This document shows positions 15,495 to 24,792 of a DNA stretch of 32,359 nucleotides, one piece after another. Each line of letters opens with the position of its first letter. The first letter of the stretch is position 1. Source of the stretch: Polaribacter sp. (GTDB lineage: Bacteria; Bacteroidota; Bacteroidia; Flavobacteriales; Flavobacteriaceae); the NCBI GenBank assembly GCA_020631275.1, contig JAHDHO010000009.1:1-32359 (forward strand), in the 5' to 3' direction. The notes under the pieces were generated by a model, which saw nothing but the letters and a program-made list of their open reading frames with translations, made no database searches and was not told the DNA's origin. The position numbers and the translations under genes were made by a program.

Positions 15495-17318
15495 TTACTG
15501 CGAAACATTATCGCCTCTTAATTTTCTAAACTTTTTTCTGGCGTCTACTAAATAGATGCTAGAGGTATAATCGAAAATTATTTTCTGATAATATTCTTGT
15601 GCTTTTTCTGAATTTTTAAGATGATTGTTATAGGTTTCTGCCATCATAAAATAAACATCATCTGTTAAAAAACCTTGATTATCTGCTGCTATAATTTTAT
15701 CTAAAGCTGTTATTGCTTCTGTATATTTTTGTTGTTTAATAAGAAGTTTTGCTTTAAAAAATAGCACATCATCATAAATTACTTCGCTAGGTATAAAACC
15801 ATTTATAAAAATATCTTTTCTAGTAAATAACGAGTTTAATTCTGATAGTGCAGCCTCATCTTTGTTTTGAAAAGCAAGTAATTCTGCTTTAGCTAATTGC
15901 TTTAATCCAGACGGAATAGAATCTACAGGCTCATTATCTGATATTTTTAAAAATAGGTTTACTGCATCATTCGCAATTAATTGTGTTGTAGAACCTTTTA
16001 AAACTTTTAATTGTGCTTTTGCCCATTCGAAATCGCCTTTAAAATAACTTGTTTGTGCTACTTTAAACCTTGCTTCTTGTGCTAATTCGTGATTTTTTAG
16101 TTGTGTTTGAATTTGAGAAAAATAAATGAGTGCTTTATTAAACTTGTTAGTAAACACAAGAACGTCGCCAAGTTTTAGTTTAATTCTAGCCTTATCAAAT
16201 TTTGAGTTTGCATAACTTAAAGCTTCTTCTAAAACTGTATTTGCTTGCAGAGGTTCGTTTTTAGTAAACGTTAAATAATCTGCATAAGCAACTTGTAATT
16301 TTATAGTTGCACTGTTTTTACCAAAAGCTAAAAACAAGTTTGTGAAAAGGTTTTCTGTTTCTGGATTTTTAGTTTCAATGGCAATTTTCATCAAAAATAA
16401 ATGTGCATTAATAGTTTCGCTTTTGGTAGATGATTTTTCTACAATAAAATCGAAACACTGTTTAGCAGCTTCAAAAAATTTATTTTCGAAAGCAATTTTA
16501 CCTAAGGTAAAAATTGCCCCTAGATCTTGGGTGTTTCTTTGGTAAAGTGCTTTTTCTTGTATAAATGCTTTGTTATAATCTTTTTGTTGGGTAAAAAGCC
16601 AACTTAAAAGTGTATTCCAAACATCTTTTGGGTTACTAGCAGATTTTCTTAAAAGTGTTTTTCTAAATAAAATGTTTGCCTCATTTTCTGAATCATCTGT
16701 AATGTATTTGCTAGTATATCTTTGTACAAGGTCGAAATATTGTTCATTTTTATCAACCAAATCTATATACGATTCAAACATTTTTTTAAAATCGCCTTTC
16801 TCGCCATAAATTTGAGCAATTTGAAAATTATAATTTGCGTTTTTATTTGCTTCCATGGCTTTCTCATACGCCAAAATTGCATTGTCAAGTAGGTTATAAT
16901 CTTTAAACAAGCGTCCTATTATTCCGCCATAAGAAGGTATTTTATCCAAAGAATTTAACGCTAGTTTATAATTTTCTGAAGCTTTTTCTGTTTGTTGTTG
17001 TCTTTGGTAATTATAGCCTAAATAAACATATAAATATGCCTGACTTTTATTCGCCTTAATTCTGCCTTTTAGTAAGTTTTCTGCTAAAATAAATTGATCT
17101 GTTTCTTGGTAACAAGAGATTAATCTACTTAAATACGTTGTATTAAAAGGACTAGAAGTATAAAGTTTCTTATAAATTTGTGTAGCTTTTTCATAAGCAC
17201 CTTCTCGATAATAATTTTCTGCTAAGAGGTAATTATTTTTAGCATTTGTTTGCACTTTGTTTTGCGACACTGCTAAGGTGCTAATTGCTAGAAAAATAAG
17301 TAGAAATATTCTCTTCAT
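15495..17318 (-). CDS. large periplasmic tetratricopeptide-repeat protein
   Basis: A 607-residue protein with a signal peptide (MKRIFLLIFLAISTLAVSQ, likely cut near residue 19) and many TPR-like helical pairs over nearly its full length, e.g. AENYYREGAYEKATQIYKKL near the start, YLGYNYQRQQQTEKASENYK, and toward the end AKLLIKQQKYTEAITALDKI and NSEKAQEYYQKIIFDY. Such proteins act as scaffolds in the periplasm or at the outer membrane; the closing repeats resemble tol-pal/YbgF-type modules. No enzyme domain is seen. The start is ATG 17318; an in-frame TTG at 17327 is excluded because it lies in the promoter box TATCTTTG. Confidence 0.88.
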   Translation of the reverse strand: MKRIFLLIFLAISTLAVSQNKVQTNAKNNYLLAENYYREGAYEKATQIYKKLYTSSPFNTTYLSRLISCYQETDQFILAENLLKGRIKANKSQAYLYVYLGYNYQRQQQTEKASENYKLALNSLDKIPSYGGIIGRLFKDYNLLDNAILAYEKAMEANKNANYNFQIAQIYGEKGDFKKMFESYIDLVDKNEQYFDLVQRYTSKYITDDSENEANILFRKTLLRKSASNPKDVWNTLLSWLFTQQKDYNKAFIQEKALYQRNTQDLGAIFTLGKIAFENKFFEAAKQCFDFIVEKSSTKSETINAHLFLMKIAIETKNPETENLFTNLFLAFGKNSATIKLQVAYADYLTFTKNEPLQANTVLEEALSYANSKFDKARIKLKLGDVLVFTNKFNKALIYFSQIQTQLKNHELAQEARFKVAQTSYFKGDFEWAKAQLKVLKGSTTQLIANDAVNLFLKISDNEPVDSIPSGLKQLAKAELLAFQNKDEAALSELNSLFTRKDIFINGFIPSEVIYDDVLFFKAKLLIKQQKYTEAITALDKIIAADNQGFLTDDVYFMMAETYNNHLKNSEKAQEYYQKIIFDYTSSIYLVDARKKFRKLRGDNVSQ

Positions 17319-17324
17319 CAAAAT

Positions 17325-17332
17325 CAAAGATA
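17325..17332 (-). promoter_or_regulatory. -7 box of the TPR/DUF4286 operon
   Basis: Minus strand TATCTTTG is followed by ATTTTG and the ATG, leaving a leader of only a few nucleotides at most. Confidence 0.5.
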
Positions 17333-17444
17333 CTTAAGATTTATGTTAATTTTTTATTAAACCAAACGTATTTTACATCTTCTTTGTAACATTTTGGCAC
17401 AAAACTTGTCTTTAAGATATAACAACTAATTAAAACTTAAAATT

Positions 17445-17588
17445 ATGAAAACTTTTTCTACCCAATACGAAACTGCAAAAAGAAACTCTATAGAGTTTAT
17501 GCAAAAAGGACAAATAAGTGCTTACTTAAATGCTTTAGTAGAAATGAATAAATATAAAAGACTAATGGTAGCTGTTATAGCTAACTAG
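17445..17588 (+). CDS. 47-residue conserved-looking small protein
   Basis: A 47-codon ORF alone on the plus strand in the 357-nt gap between two minus-strand genes. It begins MKTFSTQYETAKRNSIEFMQ and ends LVEMNKYKRLMVAVIAN. It is predicted to be helical with alternating charged and hydrophobic residues, without signal peptide or membrane segment. Codon use is like the surrounding genes, and the start has an A-rich upstream region typical of the group. I recall similar short flavobacterial hypothetical proteins with a KGQISAY...EMNKYKRLM core, but cannot name a family. Function unknown. Confidence 0.65.
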   Translation: MKTFSTQYETAKRNSIEFMQKGQISAYLNALVEMNKYKRLMVAVIAN

Positions 17589-17597
17589 ATTAATTTT

Positions 17598-17664
17598 CAG
17601 TATCAGTTTACAGCTAAATTTTAACTAAAAATAGTTAATAACTGCAAACCGAAACTGAATACTT
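17598..17664. repeat. imperfect inverted CAGT/ACTG repeat
   Basis: CAGTATCAGTTTACAG (17598-17613) faces ACTGCAAACC-GAAACTGAATACT (17641-17663). AGTATCAGTTT pairs with AAACTGAATACT with a 1-nt bulge. Motifs recur at 6-7 nt spacing, like the other two heptamer arrays in this window. It lies between the small ORF and the 3' end of serS and could also act as a weak terminator. Confidence 0.55.
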
Positions 17665-17675
17665 TGTATTAAAAA

Positions 17676-18950
17676 TTAATTTATTATGTCGAAACCGCAA
17701 TAAGGTACTAAAACATCTGGTATTTTAATTCCGTCTGCAGTTTGGTAATTTTCTAAAATTCCGGCTAAAACCCTTGGTAAAGCTAAAGAACTACCATTAA
17801 GAGTGTGTGCTAATTCGCTTTTACCTTCTTTGTTTTTAAAACGTAATTTTAACCTGTTTGCTTGAAATGTTTCGAAATTAGAAGCAGAACTAATTTCTAA
17901 CCAACGATCTTGTGCTGTCGAAAACAACTCAAAATCGAAAGTTAATGCAGATGTAAAACCTGTATCGCCACCACACAAACGTAAAATTCTGTAAGGTAAT
18001 TTTAGTTCTCTTAAAATATCTTTAATATGCTCTACCATTCCGTTTAAAGCATTGTAAGAATTCTCTGGATGTTCTATGCGCACAATTTCTACTTTATCAA
18101 ATTGGTGCAACCTGTTTAACCCACGCACATGTGCACCATAACTACCAGCTTCTCTTCTAAAACAAGGCGTATAACCCGTTACAGTTATAGGAAAATCTGT
18201 TTCTTGTAATAAATTACCACGAAACATATTTGTAATTGGCACTTCTGCCGTTGGTATTAAATACAAATCATCTACTGTAGAATGATACATTTGTCCGTCT
18301 TTATCTGGCAATTGCCCAGTTGCAGTTGCAGAATCTGTATTTACCAAATGTGGTACTTGTACTTCTTTATAACCCGCTTTAACATTTTTATCTAAAAAAT
18401 AATTAATTAAAGCACGCTGTAATCTAGCGCCTTTACCTTTGTAAACAGGAAAACCAGCACCAGCAATTTTGGTACCCAACTCAAAATCTATAATATCATA
18501 TTTTTTAGCTAATTCCCAATGTGGCAAAGCATTTTCACCCAAATTAGGTATTGTACCTTCGCTAAAAATATTTTCGTTGTCTTCTTCAGAATTTCCTGCT
18601 TTTACAGAAGCATGTGGTACATTTGGTATTTGGTACAACAAGTTTTGTAACTCATCAGAAAAAGTAGCTAATTTTTCTGTTAGCTCTTTAGATTGTTCTT
18701 TTAACTGACTAGTTTTTTCTTTTAAAACATTTGCTTTTTGTACTTCACCAGACTTAAAAAGACCACCAATTTCTTTGGATAATTTATTAGATTCGGCCAA
18801 AGTATTATCAAGAGAAACTTGCGTTGCTCTTCTGTTTTCATCTGCCGATAAAACTTGTTCTACAATTGTTTCTGCGTTTGCAAAATTACGTTTTGCTAAA
18901 CCCTCTAAAACAGTTTCTTTGTTGTCTCTAATAAATTGTACTTGTAACAT
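17676..18950 (-). CDS. serS: seryl-tRNA synthetase
   Basis: A 424-residue class II aminoacyl-tRNA synthetase that charges tRNA-Ser. The N-terminal antiparallel coiled-coil arm that grips the tRNA spans about residues 30-105. The catalytic domain follows with the serine-binding TAEVP (234-238), motif 2 FRREAGSYG (264-272), and motif 3 within ALPRVLAGILENYQ near the end. Full length, start MLQVQFIRDN typical of the Bacteroidota enzyme. No T-box or other leader is visible; a TATATTTG promoter box lies 22 nt upstream. Confidence 0.98.
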   Translation of the reverse strand: MLQVQFIRDNKETVLEGLAKRNFANAETIVEQVLSADENRRATQVSLDNTLAESNKLSKEIGGLFKSGEVQKANVLKEKTSQLKEQSKELTEKLATFSDELQNLLYQIPNVPHASVKAGNSEEDNENIFSEGTIPNLGENALPHWELAKKYDIIDFELGTKIAGAGFPVYKGKGARLQRALINYFLDKNVKAGYKEVQVPHLVNTDSATATGQLPDKDGQMYHSTVDDLYLIPTAEVPITNMFRGNLLQETDFPITVTGYTPCFRREAGSYGAHVRGLNRLHQFDKVEIVRIEHPENSYNALNGMVEHIKDILRELKLPYRILRLCGGDTGFTSALTFDFELFSTAQDRWLEISSASNFETFQANRLKLRFKNKEGKSELAHTLNGSSLALPRVLAGILENYQTADGIKIPDVLVPYCGFDIIN

Positions 18951-18972
18951 ATTTTCTATGAATTATGAAATG

Positions 18973-18980
18973 CAAATATA
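18973..18980 (-). promoter_or_regulatory. -7 box of serS
   Basis: Minus strand TATATTTG matches TAnnTTTG, 22 nt before the serS ATG. Confidence 0.45.
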
Positions 18981-19070
18981 TAATTTGTGTTGTAGTTTTA
19001 CCACGAATTATTAAATAATTAAGAATGTTTAAAAAGGATAACTTTTTTAGAGAAAGTAAATCGATAATTA

Positions 19071-20009
19071 CTATAATTCGCAATTGTTTTTGATGTAAAC
19101 ACGGGCAGTTTCTTCGTCTTTTTTTAGTTGAAGAACTAGATGATCTATCGAATCGAATTTATGTTCGTCTCTAAGAAAATAAATCAATTCTATTGTTAAA
19201 TTCTTATCGTATAAATTGTCGTTAAAATCAAAAAAATGCACTTCTATTGTTTGATGATTTCCGTTAACGGTTGGTCTGTTACCAATATTCATCATACCAA
19301 AAATGGTTTTAGAATCAATAGTAGATTTTACAACATAAACTCCTGTTTTAGGAATTAACTTATACGTTTCTTTAACATCTAAATTTGCCGTAGGAAAACC
19401 AATTTTACCGCCTAATTTTTTGCCATTTACAACTTTACCATTCAATAGAAAATTATACCCTAAATAGTTGTTTGCAGTTTTTAAATTTCCAGCATGTAAA
19501 GCGCGCCTAATTTTTGTAGAACTTACAGAAACATCATCTATATCTTGTGCCGGAATTTCTTCTACCGTAAAATCGTATAAATGGCTATATTCTGTTAATT
19601 GCTCTATGTTACCTTCTCTGTTTTTACCAAAATGATGATCGTAACCAATAATCAATTTAGAAATATTAAAAGTATTTACTAAAATATCTCGAACAAACTC
19701 TAAGGCTGTAGTTCTAGAAAATTTTTTACTAAAAGGATGAATAATTAAGTAATCTAACCCTGTTTTTTCTAACAGTTTTGCACGCTCATCAATAGTATTT
19801 ATCAGCTCTATGGTTGCATCTTTTTGTAAAACCATTCTTGGATGCGGAAAAAAGGTAAGTAAAACAGATTTTTTTCCTGCATTTTTTGCTTCAGATACTA
19901 GTTTTTCTAATATTTTCTGATGCCCAAAATGAACACCATCAAAAGTACCAATTGTTACAAAAGTTTTTTCGTTTGTAGAGAAATTTGCAATATCATTAAC
20001 TACTTTCAA
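19071..20009 (-). CDS. ribF: bifunctional riboflavin kinase / FAD synthetase
   Basis: A 312-residue RibF that phosphorylates riboflavin to FMN and adenylates FMN to FAD. The N-terminal FAD synthetase domain has GTFDGVHFGH (residues 21-30, with the HxGH nucleotidyltransferase motif) and SSTKIR (163-168). The C-terminal flavokinase domain starts about 185 and has GKIGFPTANL (201-210) and GMMNIGNRPT, ending with an FLRDEHKFDSIDHLVLQLKKD helix. Full length. No FMN riboswitch was recognised upstream. A TACATTTG box lies 22 nt before the ATG. It is divergent from the TonB-dependent receptor gene. Confidence 0.97.
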   Translation of the reverse strand: MKVVNDIANFSTNEKTFVTIGTFDGVHFGHQKILEKLVSEAKNAGKKSVLLTFFPHPRMVLQKDATIELINTIDERAKLLEKTGLDYLIIHPFSKKFSRTTALEFVRDILVNTFNISKLIIGYDHHFGKNREGNIEQLTEYSHLYDFTVEEIPAQDIDDVSVSSTKIRRALHAGNLKTANNYLGYNFLLNGKVVNGKKLGGKIGFPTANLDVKETYKLIPKTGVYVVKSTIDSKTIFGMMNIGNRPTVNGNHQTIEVHFFDFNDNLYDKNLTIELIYFLRDEHKFDSIDHLVLQLKKDEETARVYIKNNCEL

Positions 20010-20031
20010 GTGTATCTAGTTTTAATAGTAA

Positions 20032-20039
20032 CAAATGTA
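20032..20039 (-). promoter_or_regulatory. -7 box of ribF
   Basis: Minus strand TACATTTG matches TAnnTTTG, 22 nt before the ribF ATG. No -33 element was recognised. Confidence 0.45.
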
Positions 20040-20201
20040 CAATTTCTGAATGTTTAAATTCATAGAAAAATAATTTTTTCGAATGCTAGATACCTTATTT
20101 TTATGCCTATTTTTTATTGATTACATAAAATTGACACCCAAATAATAAATAATTCAAAAAAAATTGTATTTTGCATATTAGTTAACAAATTAATTCAAAT
20201 T

Positions 20202-22919
20202 ATGATAAAAAAGATTTTACTAATTGCGTTTATAGCTTTTAGTAGCATTACTATGGTTGCACAAACCACAGTAACTGGTACAGTTAAAGATGCAAAAACA
20301 GGAGAGACACTTCCAGGTGCAAATATTAAAATTGAAAACAAAGCTGTAGGTACTAATACAGATTTTGATGGAAATTTTGTGTTAAAGGTTTCAGATAACC
20401 CGCCATTTACCTTAGAAGTTTCTGTGTTAGGTTACAAAATGGAAAAGATAGAAGTAACAAAAAACAATCAAAAAGTTACAGTTTCTTTAACAGAAAATGA
20501 AACGTCATTAGATGAGATTGTAGTATCTGCTTCTAGAACTCCAGAACGTATTATGGAGTCTCCGGTTACAGTAGAAAGATTAGATGCAAGAGCAATAAAG
20601 AACACTTCTGCACCTTCTTTTTATGATGGATTAGAAAACTTAAAAGGAGTAGATGTTAATACAAACAGTTTAACATTTAAATCTGTAAATACAAGAGGTT
20701 TCGCAACTTTTGCAAATACACGTTTTATGCAGTTAGTAGATGGTATGGATAATTCTTCGCCAGCATTAAACTTTGCCATTGGTAACCTTTTAGGAATGTC
20801 TGAGTTAGATGTAAATACAGTTGAATTATTGCCAGGAGCATCTTCTGCATTATATGGAGCAAATGCATTTAACGGTATTATGTTTATGACAAGTAGAAGT
20901 CCTTTTAATGATCAAGGAATCAGTTTTTCTTATAAATACGGTTTAACAAGCCAAAAAGCAGCAGGAGACAATAGTTTTCATGATGTAAGTATTAGAATGG
21001 CATATGCTTTTTCTGATAAATTGGCAGCAAAAGCATCTCTTTCTTACTTAAAAGGAACAGAATGGTTTGCTACAGATTATAGAAATACTAGAAATGGTAA
21101 ATATGCTGTAGGGGATAGATCTATTAATGACTATGATGGTTTAAATATTTATGGTGACGAGGTTGCTATTGATTTAGGTGGTGCTGTTGGTAGAGTTAGT
21201 AGAACTGGTTACCAAGAAGTAGACTTAATGAAAGATTATGAAGCAAAAAGTGTTAAATTAAATACAGCTTTACATTATCGTCCTTTTGGAGATGATAGAT
21301 TAGAATTAATATTTAACTCTAAGTTTGGTGTAGGTAACACAATATATCAAGGTGCTAATAGGTATAATATTAGAGACTTTTATTTAGCGCAACAAAAATT
21401 AGAATTAAGAGGAAAAAACTTTTTTGTGAGAGGTTATGTAACAACAGAAGACGCAGGTAACTCTTACGATTCTCGTTTTGCTGCAATTAACGTTAACAGA
21501 AAATGGAAATCAGACCAAGATTGGTTTACACAATATGCAGGTACTTATTTAGTAACTGGTTCTCATGCAGCAGCAAGAGCAGCAGCAGATACAGGGCGTT
21601 TAATTCCAGGAACTAGCGAGTTTCAATCTGCATTCGACCAAGTTACTGCAGATCCAAATTTAGTTACTGGTGCTAGATTTCAAGATCAAACTAAATTATA
21701 CCATAGTGATTTGAATTACAATTTTCAAGATATAATCGATTGGGCAGAATTTCAAGTTGGAGGTTCTTATAGAAGATATTCTTTAAATTCTAACGGAAGT
21801 ATTTTTACAGATTATGATGGTCCTATAGATTATGACGAATTTGGTGTTTACACTCAAATGCAGAAAAAATTCTTAGAAGAAGATCGTTTAAAATTTACTG
21901 CTTCTATTCGTTATGACAAAGCACAAAACTTCGACGGAAACTTTTCTCCAAGAATATCTTTAGCGTATGCTGCAGGAGAGAATAAGAATGATAACTTTAG
22001 AGCTTCTTTCCAAAAAGGATTTAGAAATCCAACAACTCAAGATCAATACATTGGTTTAGATGCAGGTGCTGCTATTTTAGTTGGTTCTGCACCAGATAAT
22101 TTAGATAGATATACTAGTTCTCCTTTAAATGTAAGTACAGCAGGACAACCACTAGTTGGTGGTGCTACAACTACACTTTCTGGTAGATTAGCATACGAAA
22201 ACTCATTTTCTGCTAGTTCAGTACAAAATGGTACACCTACAGCATCTGTAGCACCATTAGTAAAACCAGAAGAGGTTACTGCTTTCGAATTAGGATATAG
22301 AGGTTTAGTAAATGCTGGAGAATCTAGAATTACTGTAGATTTGAGCACATACTATAACAGCTACAACAATTTTATCTCTGGTAAAAATGTTCTAGTTCCT
22401 TTTTACGGTACAGTAGGAGATAACAGTTTGTCTTTATTAGCGCTTCAAAACGGAGACTTTAAAGCTTTTCAAGTATACACAAACACAACAGCAGATATTA
22501 GTTCTTATGGTGCTTCTTTAGGTTTAAATACTAAAATTTTAAATGGTTTCGATTTAGGTGTAAATTATACTTATGCTAAATTTGATTTTGATCAATCTTC
22601 AGATCCAGATTTCGAGGCTGGTTTTAATACCCCAGAGCACAAGGTGAAATTACAGTTTGGAAATCCAAATTTATTTGAAAATTTTGGTTTCAATATCAAT
22701 GCTAGATGGCAAGGAGATTACTTATGGGAATCTACTTTCCTAGATGCAACTATCGAGTCTAGAACTCTAATAGATGCTCAAATTAACTATTCTGTACCAA
22801 GTATTAAATCTGTATTTAAGTTAGGTGGTGCTAACTTAGGTGGTAAAGAATATTTTAGTGCGCCAGGAGTTGGAGCCATCGGTTCTCAATACTACATTTC
22901 TTGGACAATTAATAACTAA
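20202..22919 (+). CDS. TonB-dependent outer-membrane receptor with CarboxypepD_reg-like domain
   Basis: A 905-residue outer-membrane transporter powered by TonB. It has a signal peptide (MIKKILLIAFIAFSSITMVAQ), then a carboxypeptidase-regulatory-like beta domain (about 22-105; TVTGTVKDAKTGETLPGANI, GTNTDFDGNFVL) typical of Bacteroidota receptors, a TonB-box-like stretch LDEIVVSASRTPE, and the plug (about 115-235; NTRGF, VELLPGASSALYGANAFNGI). The long beta-barrel ends in an aromatic-containing strand (QYYISWTINN). Substrate unknown. It is followed after 18 nt by a GDSL-type lipoprotein gene instead of a SusD, so this is not a classical Sus pair. A TATTTTG sequence at 20167-20173 may be an imperfect -7 box. 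Confidence 0.95.
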   Translation: MIKKILLIAFIAFSSITMVAQTTVTGTVKDAKTGETLPGANIKIENKAVGTNTDFDGNFVLKVSDNPPFTLEVSVLGYKMEKIEVTKNNQKVTVSLTENETSLDEIVVSASRTPERIMESPVTVERLDARAIKNTSAPSFYDGLENLKGVDVNTNSLTFKSVNTRGFATFANTRFMQLVDGMDNSSPALNFAIGNLLGMSELDVNTVELLPGASSALYGANAFNGIMFMTSRSPFNDQGISFSYKYGLTSQKAAGDNSFHDVSIRMAYAFSDKLAAKASLSYLKGTEWFATDYRNTRNGKYAVGDRSINDYDGLNIYGDEVAIDLGGAVGRVSRTGYQEVDLMKDYEAKSVKLNTALHYRPFGDDRLELIFNSKFGVGNTIYQGANRYNIRDFYLAQQKLELRGKNFFVRGYVTTEDAGNSYDSRFAAINVNRKWKSDQDWFTQYAGTYLVTGSHAAARAAADTGRLIPGTSEFQSAFDQVTADPNLVTGARFQDQTKLYHSDLNYNFQDIIDWAEFQVGGSYRRYSLNSNGSIFTDYDGPIDYDEFGVYTQMQKKFLEEDRLKFTASIRYDKAQNFDGNFSPRISLAYAAGENKNDNFRASFQKGFRNPTTQDQYIGLDAGAAILVGSAPDNLDRYTSSPLNVSTAGQPLVGGATTTLSGRLAYENSFSASSVQNGTPTASVAPLVKPEEVTAFELGYRGLVNAGESRITVDLSTYYNSYNNFISGKNVLVPFYGTVGDNSLSLLALQNGDFKAFQVYTNTTADISSYGASLGLNTKILNGFDLGVNYTYAKFDFDQSSDPDFEAGFNTPEHKVKLQFGNPNLFENFGFNINARWQGDYLWESTFLDATIESRTLIDAQINYSVPSIKSVFKLGGANLGGKEYFSAPGVGAIGSQYYISWTINN

Positions 22920-22937
22920 TAAAAAATACGATATTAT

Positions 22938-24524
22938 ATGAAGAATTATAAATATATAGGATTATTACTTTTATCAATCGGTATTACATCTTGTGATGTA
23001 AATAACGATTTAGATCCAATTGTAGAAGAAACAGGGCCAGTTGTACAAATTGATGCTAATGGTGTAGATTTTTCTAATTATGTAGCCGTAGGCGCTTCTT
23101 TTACTGCTGGTTTTACAGACGGTGCACTTTTTATAAAAGCACAGGAAAATTCATTTCCAAATACATTAGCTTCAAAATTTAGTGTAGTTGGTGGCGGTGA
23201 CTTTAACCAACCACTAATGGAAGATAATATTGGAGGTTTTGTTTTAGGAGGAACAGCAGTGCAACCACCAAGATTATATTTTAATGGTGAAGGTCCAACA
23301 AGGTTAACAGATATACCTACAACTAGTTTAGGTGTTAGAGCAAACGGAACTTCATTTCATAATTTCGGAATTCCTGGTGCAAAAAGTTTTCATTTAACTT
23401 TTCCAGGTTATGGTGCTGCAAACCCATATTTTGGAAGAATGGCTTCTAGCGCAACAGCTTCTGTTTTAAGTGATGCAGTTGCTGCAAATCCAACATTTTT
23501 TACATTATCTGAAGTAGGAGGTAACGATGTTTTAGGTTATGCTACTTCTGGTGGAGATGGATCGGATATGATTACGCCAGCAGCAACTTTTGATGCTTCT
23601 TTTAACGGAATGGTAAATGCTTTAACGGCAAACGGTGCTAAAGGTGTTTTAGCAACAGTACCAGATATTACTTTATTACCTCACTTTACAACAGTTCCTT
23701 ACAATCCTTTAGATCCTTCGGATACTACTTTAAAGGCTCAAATACCTTTATTAAACTCTGTTTATGGTGCAGTTAACCAAATTTATGCGGGTGCAGGAGA
23801 ACCAGAAAGAGCAATTGTATTTTCTGAAACAGAAACTAACGCAGTTGTAATTTTTGATGAAGATGCTACAGATTTATCTGCAGCAATTACAACTACATTA
23901 GCAGCAAGCCCAACTTTTGTGCCTTTTGTACAATCTCTTGGTTTGCCAGAACAAGCAGCTCCTTTAGTTGCAGGTTTATTAGGTCAGCAATACGGAAAAG
24001 CAAGAGCAGCAACTTCTGCGGATTTATTTGTATTACCAAGTAGTGCTGTAATTGGTACAGTAAACATGACAGCTGCTGGGGCTTTAATAGCTCAAAGTAA
24101 CGGTCTTTTACCAGCTACTTTAGCAGGTCAATTTTCTGCAGAAGGTGTTACACTTCCTTTAGGTGATCAATGGGTTTTAACACCTCAAGAGCAGCTAGAA
24201 ATTAAGACTGCAACAGACGGTTATAATGCCACAATTACAAGTGTTGCCAATGCAAAAGGTTTGGCAATAGTAGACTTAAATGCTATTTTAAGTGAAGCTG
24301 CTAATGGTATTAAGTTTGATAGATATACATTAACACCTTCTTTAGTAACAGGTGGTTTAGTTAGTTTAGATGGTATTCATTTAACGGGTAGAGGTTATGC
24401 CTTAATGGCAAATAAAGTTTTAGCTGCAATAGATGCTACTTATGGTAGTAATTTTACTGTTGCTACAGATGGTTTAGCAAAAGCAGATGATTTTCCTACA
24501 AACTATTCTCCTGCTTTAAAATAA
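22938..24524 (+). CDS. GDSL/SGNH-hydrolase-family lipoprotein
   Basis: A 528-residue lipoprotein (lipobox TSC, C19, followed by acidic DVNNDLD, a possible surface-export signal). It retains SGNH hydrolase blocks: the nucleophile in VGASFTAG (S54, where GDS is spelled GAS), EVGGNDVLGYA (block III; N196, D197) and DGIHLTGRGYALMANKV (block V; D478, H481). The domain is enlarged by an insertion of roughly 200 residues relative to small GDSL esterases. It probably hydrolyses an ester (lipid or acylated carbohydrate) at the cell surface. The gene lies 18 nt downstream of the TonB receptor and ends at a strong terminator, so the two form one operon and likely act on one nutrient. Confidence 0.88.
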   Translation: MKNYKYIGLLLLSIGITSCDVNNDLDPIVEETGPVVQIDANGVDFSNYVAVGASFTAGFTDGALFIKAQENSFPNTLASKFSVVGGGDFNQPLMEDNIGGFVLGGTAVQPPRLYFNGEGPTRLTDIPTTSLGVRANGTSFHNFGIPGAKSFHLTFPGYGAANPYFGRMASSATASVLSDAVAANPTFFTLSEVGGNDVLGYATSGGDGSDMITPAATFDASFNGMVNALTANGAKGVLATVPDITLLPHFTTVPYNPLDPSDTTLKAQIPLLNSVYGAVNQIYAGAGEPERAIVFSETETNAVVIFDEDATDLSAAITTTLAASPTFVPFVQSLGLPEQAAPLVAGLLGQQYGKARAATSADLFVLPSSAVIGTVNMTAAGALIAQSNGLLPATLAGQFSAEGVTLPLGDQWVLTPQEQLEIKTATDGYNATITSVANAKGLAIVDLNAILSEAANGIKFDRYTLTPSLVTGGLVSLDGIHLTGRGYALMANKVLAAIDATYGSNFTVATDGLAKADDFPTNYSPALK

Positions 24525-24544
24525 ATAGCAGAATAGATGATATT

Positions 24545-24580
24545 AAAAAAGGCTGAGAATTTTAATTCTCAGCCTTTTTT
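24545..24580 (+). terminator. terminator of the receptor/GDSL operon
   Basis: A 16-bp perfect stem (24545-24560/24565-24580), loop TTTA, with core GGCTGAGAAT and a T-tract. The same core recurs at 26027-26060. The following 24581-24743 shows no gene. Confidence 0.9.
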
Positions 24581-24743
24581 AATATCCGGAAGTTTTAGGT
24601 TCAATTATTCATTAGTTTTCTACAGAGTGATTTTATTTAGTTTATAATAACCTTTTTAGGCTTTATTTAAATAGTTTTACACAAGATGGCAGTGAAATAA
24701 TAATGGCTTTTGTTTTAGTTTGCTTAATCAAGTTTATTTAATA

Positions 24744-24773
24744 AAAAAAGACGACTGTGAAGCCGTCTTTTTT
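24744..24773 (-). terminator. terminator of the M43 protease gene
   Basis: A 13-bp stem (24744-24756/24761-24773) with one A/C mismatch, loop GTGA, and a T-tract on the minus strand; 20 nt past the protease stop codon. Confidence 0.8.
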
Positions 24774-24792
24774 ATGATATTAAAAGTTTGTA

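Noticed and set aside
18951-19070. T-box or other riboswitch near serS and ribF
   Set aside because: The leaders are about 20 nt long with no conserved riboswitch core; too short for a T-box or FMN element.
20167-20173. TATTTTG as a promoter box for the TonB receptor
   Set aside because: One base short of the TAnnTTTG spacing and no -33 element at the right distance; not listed as a separate feature.
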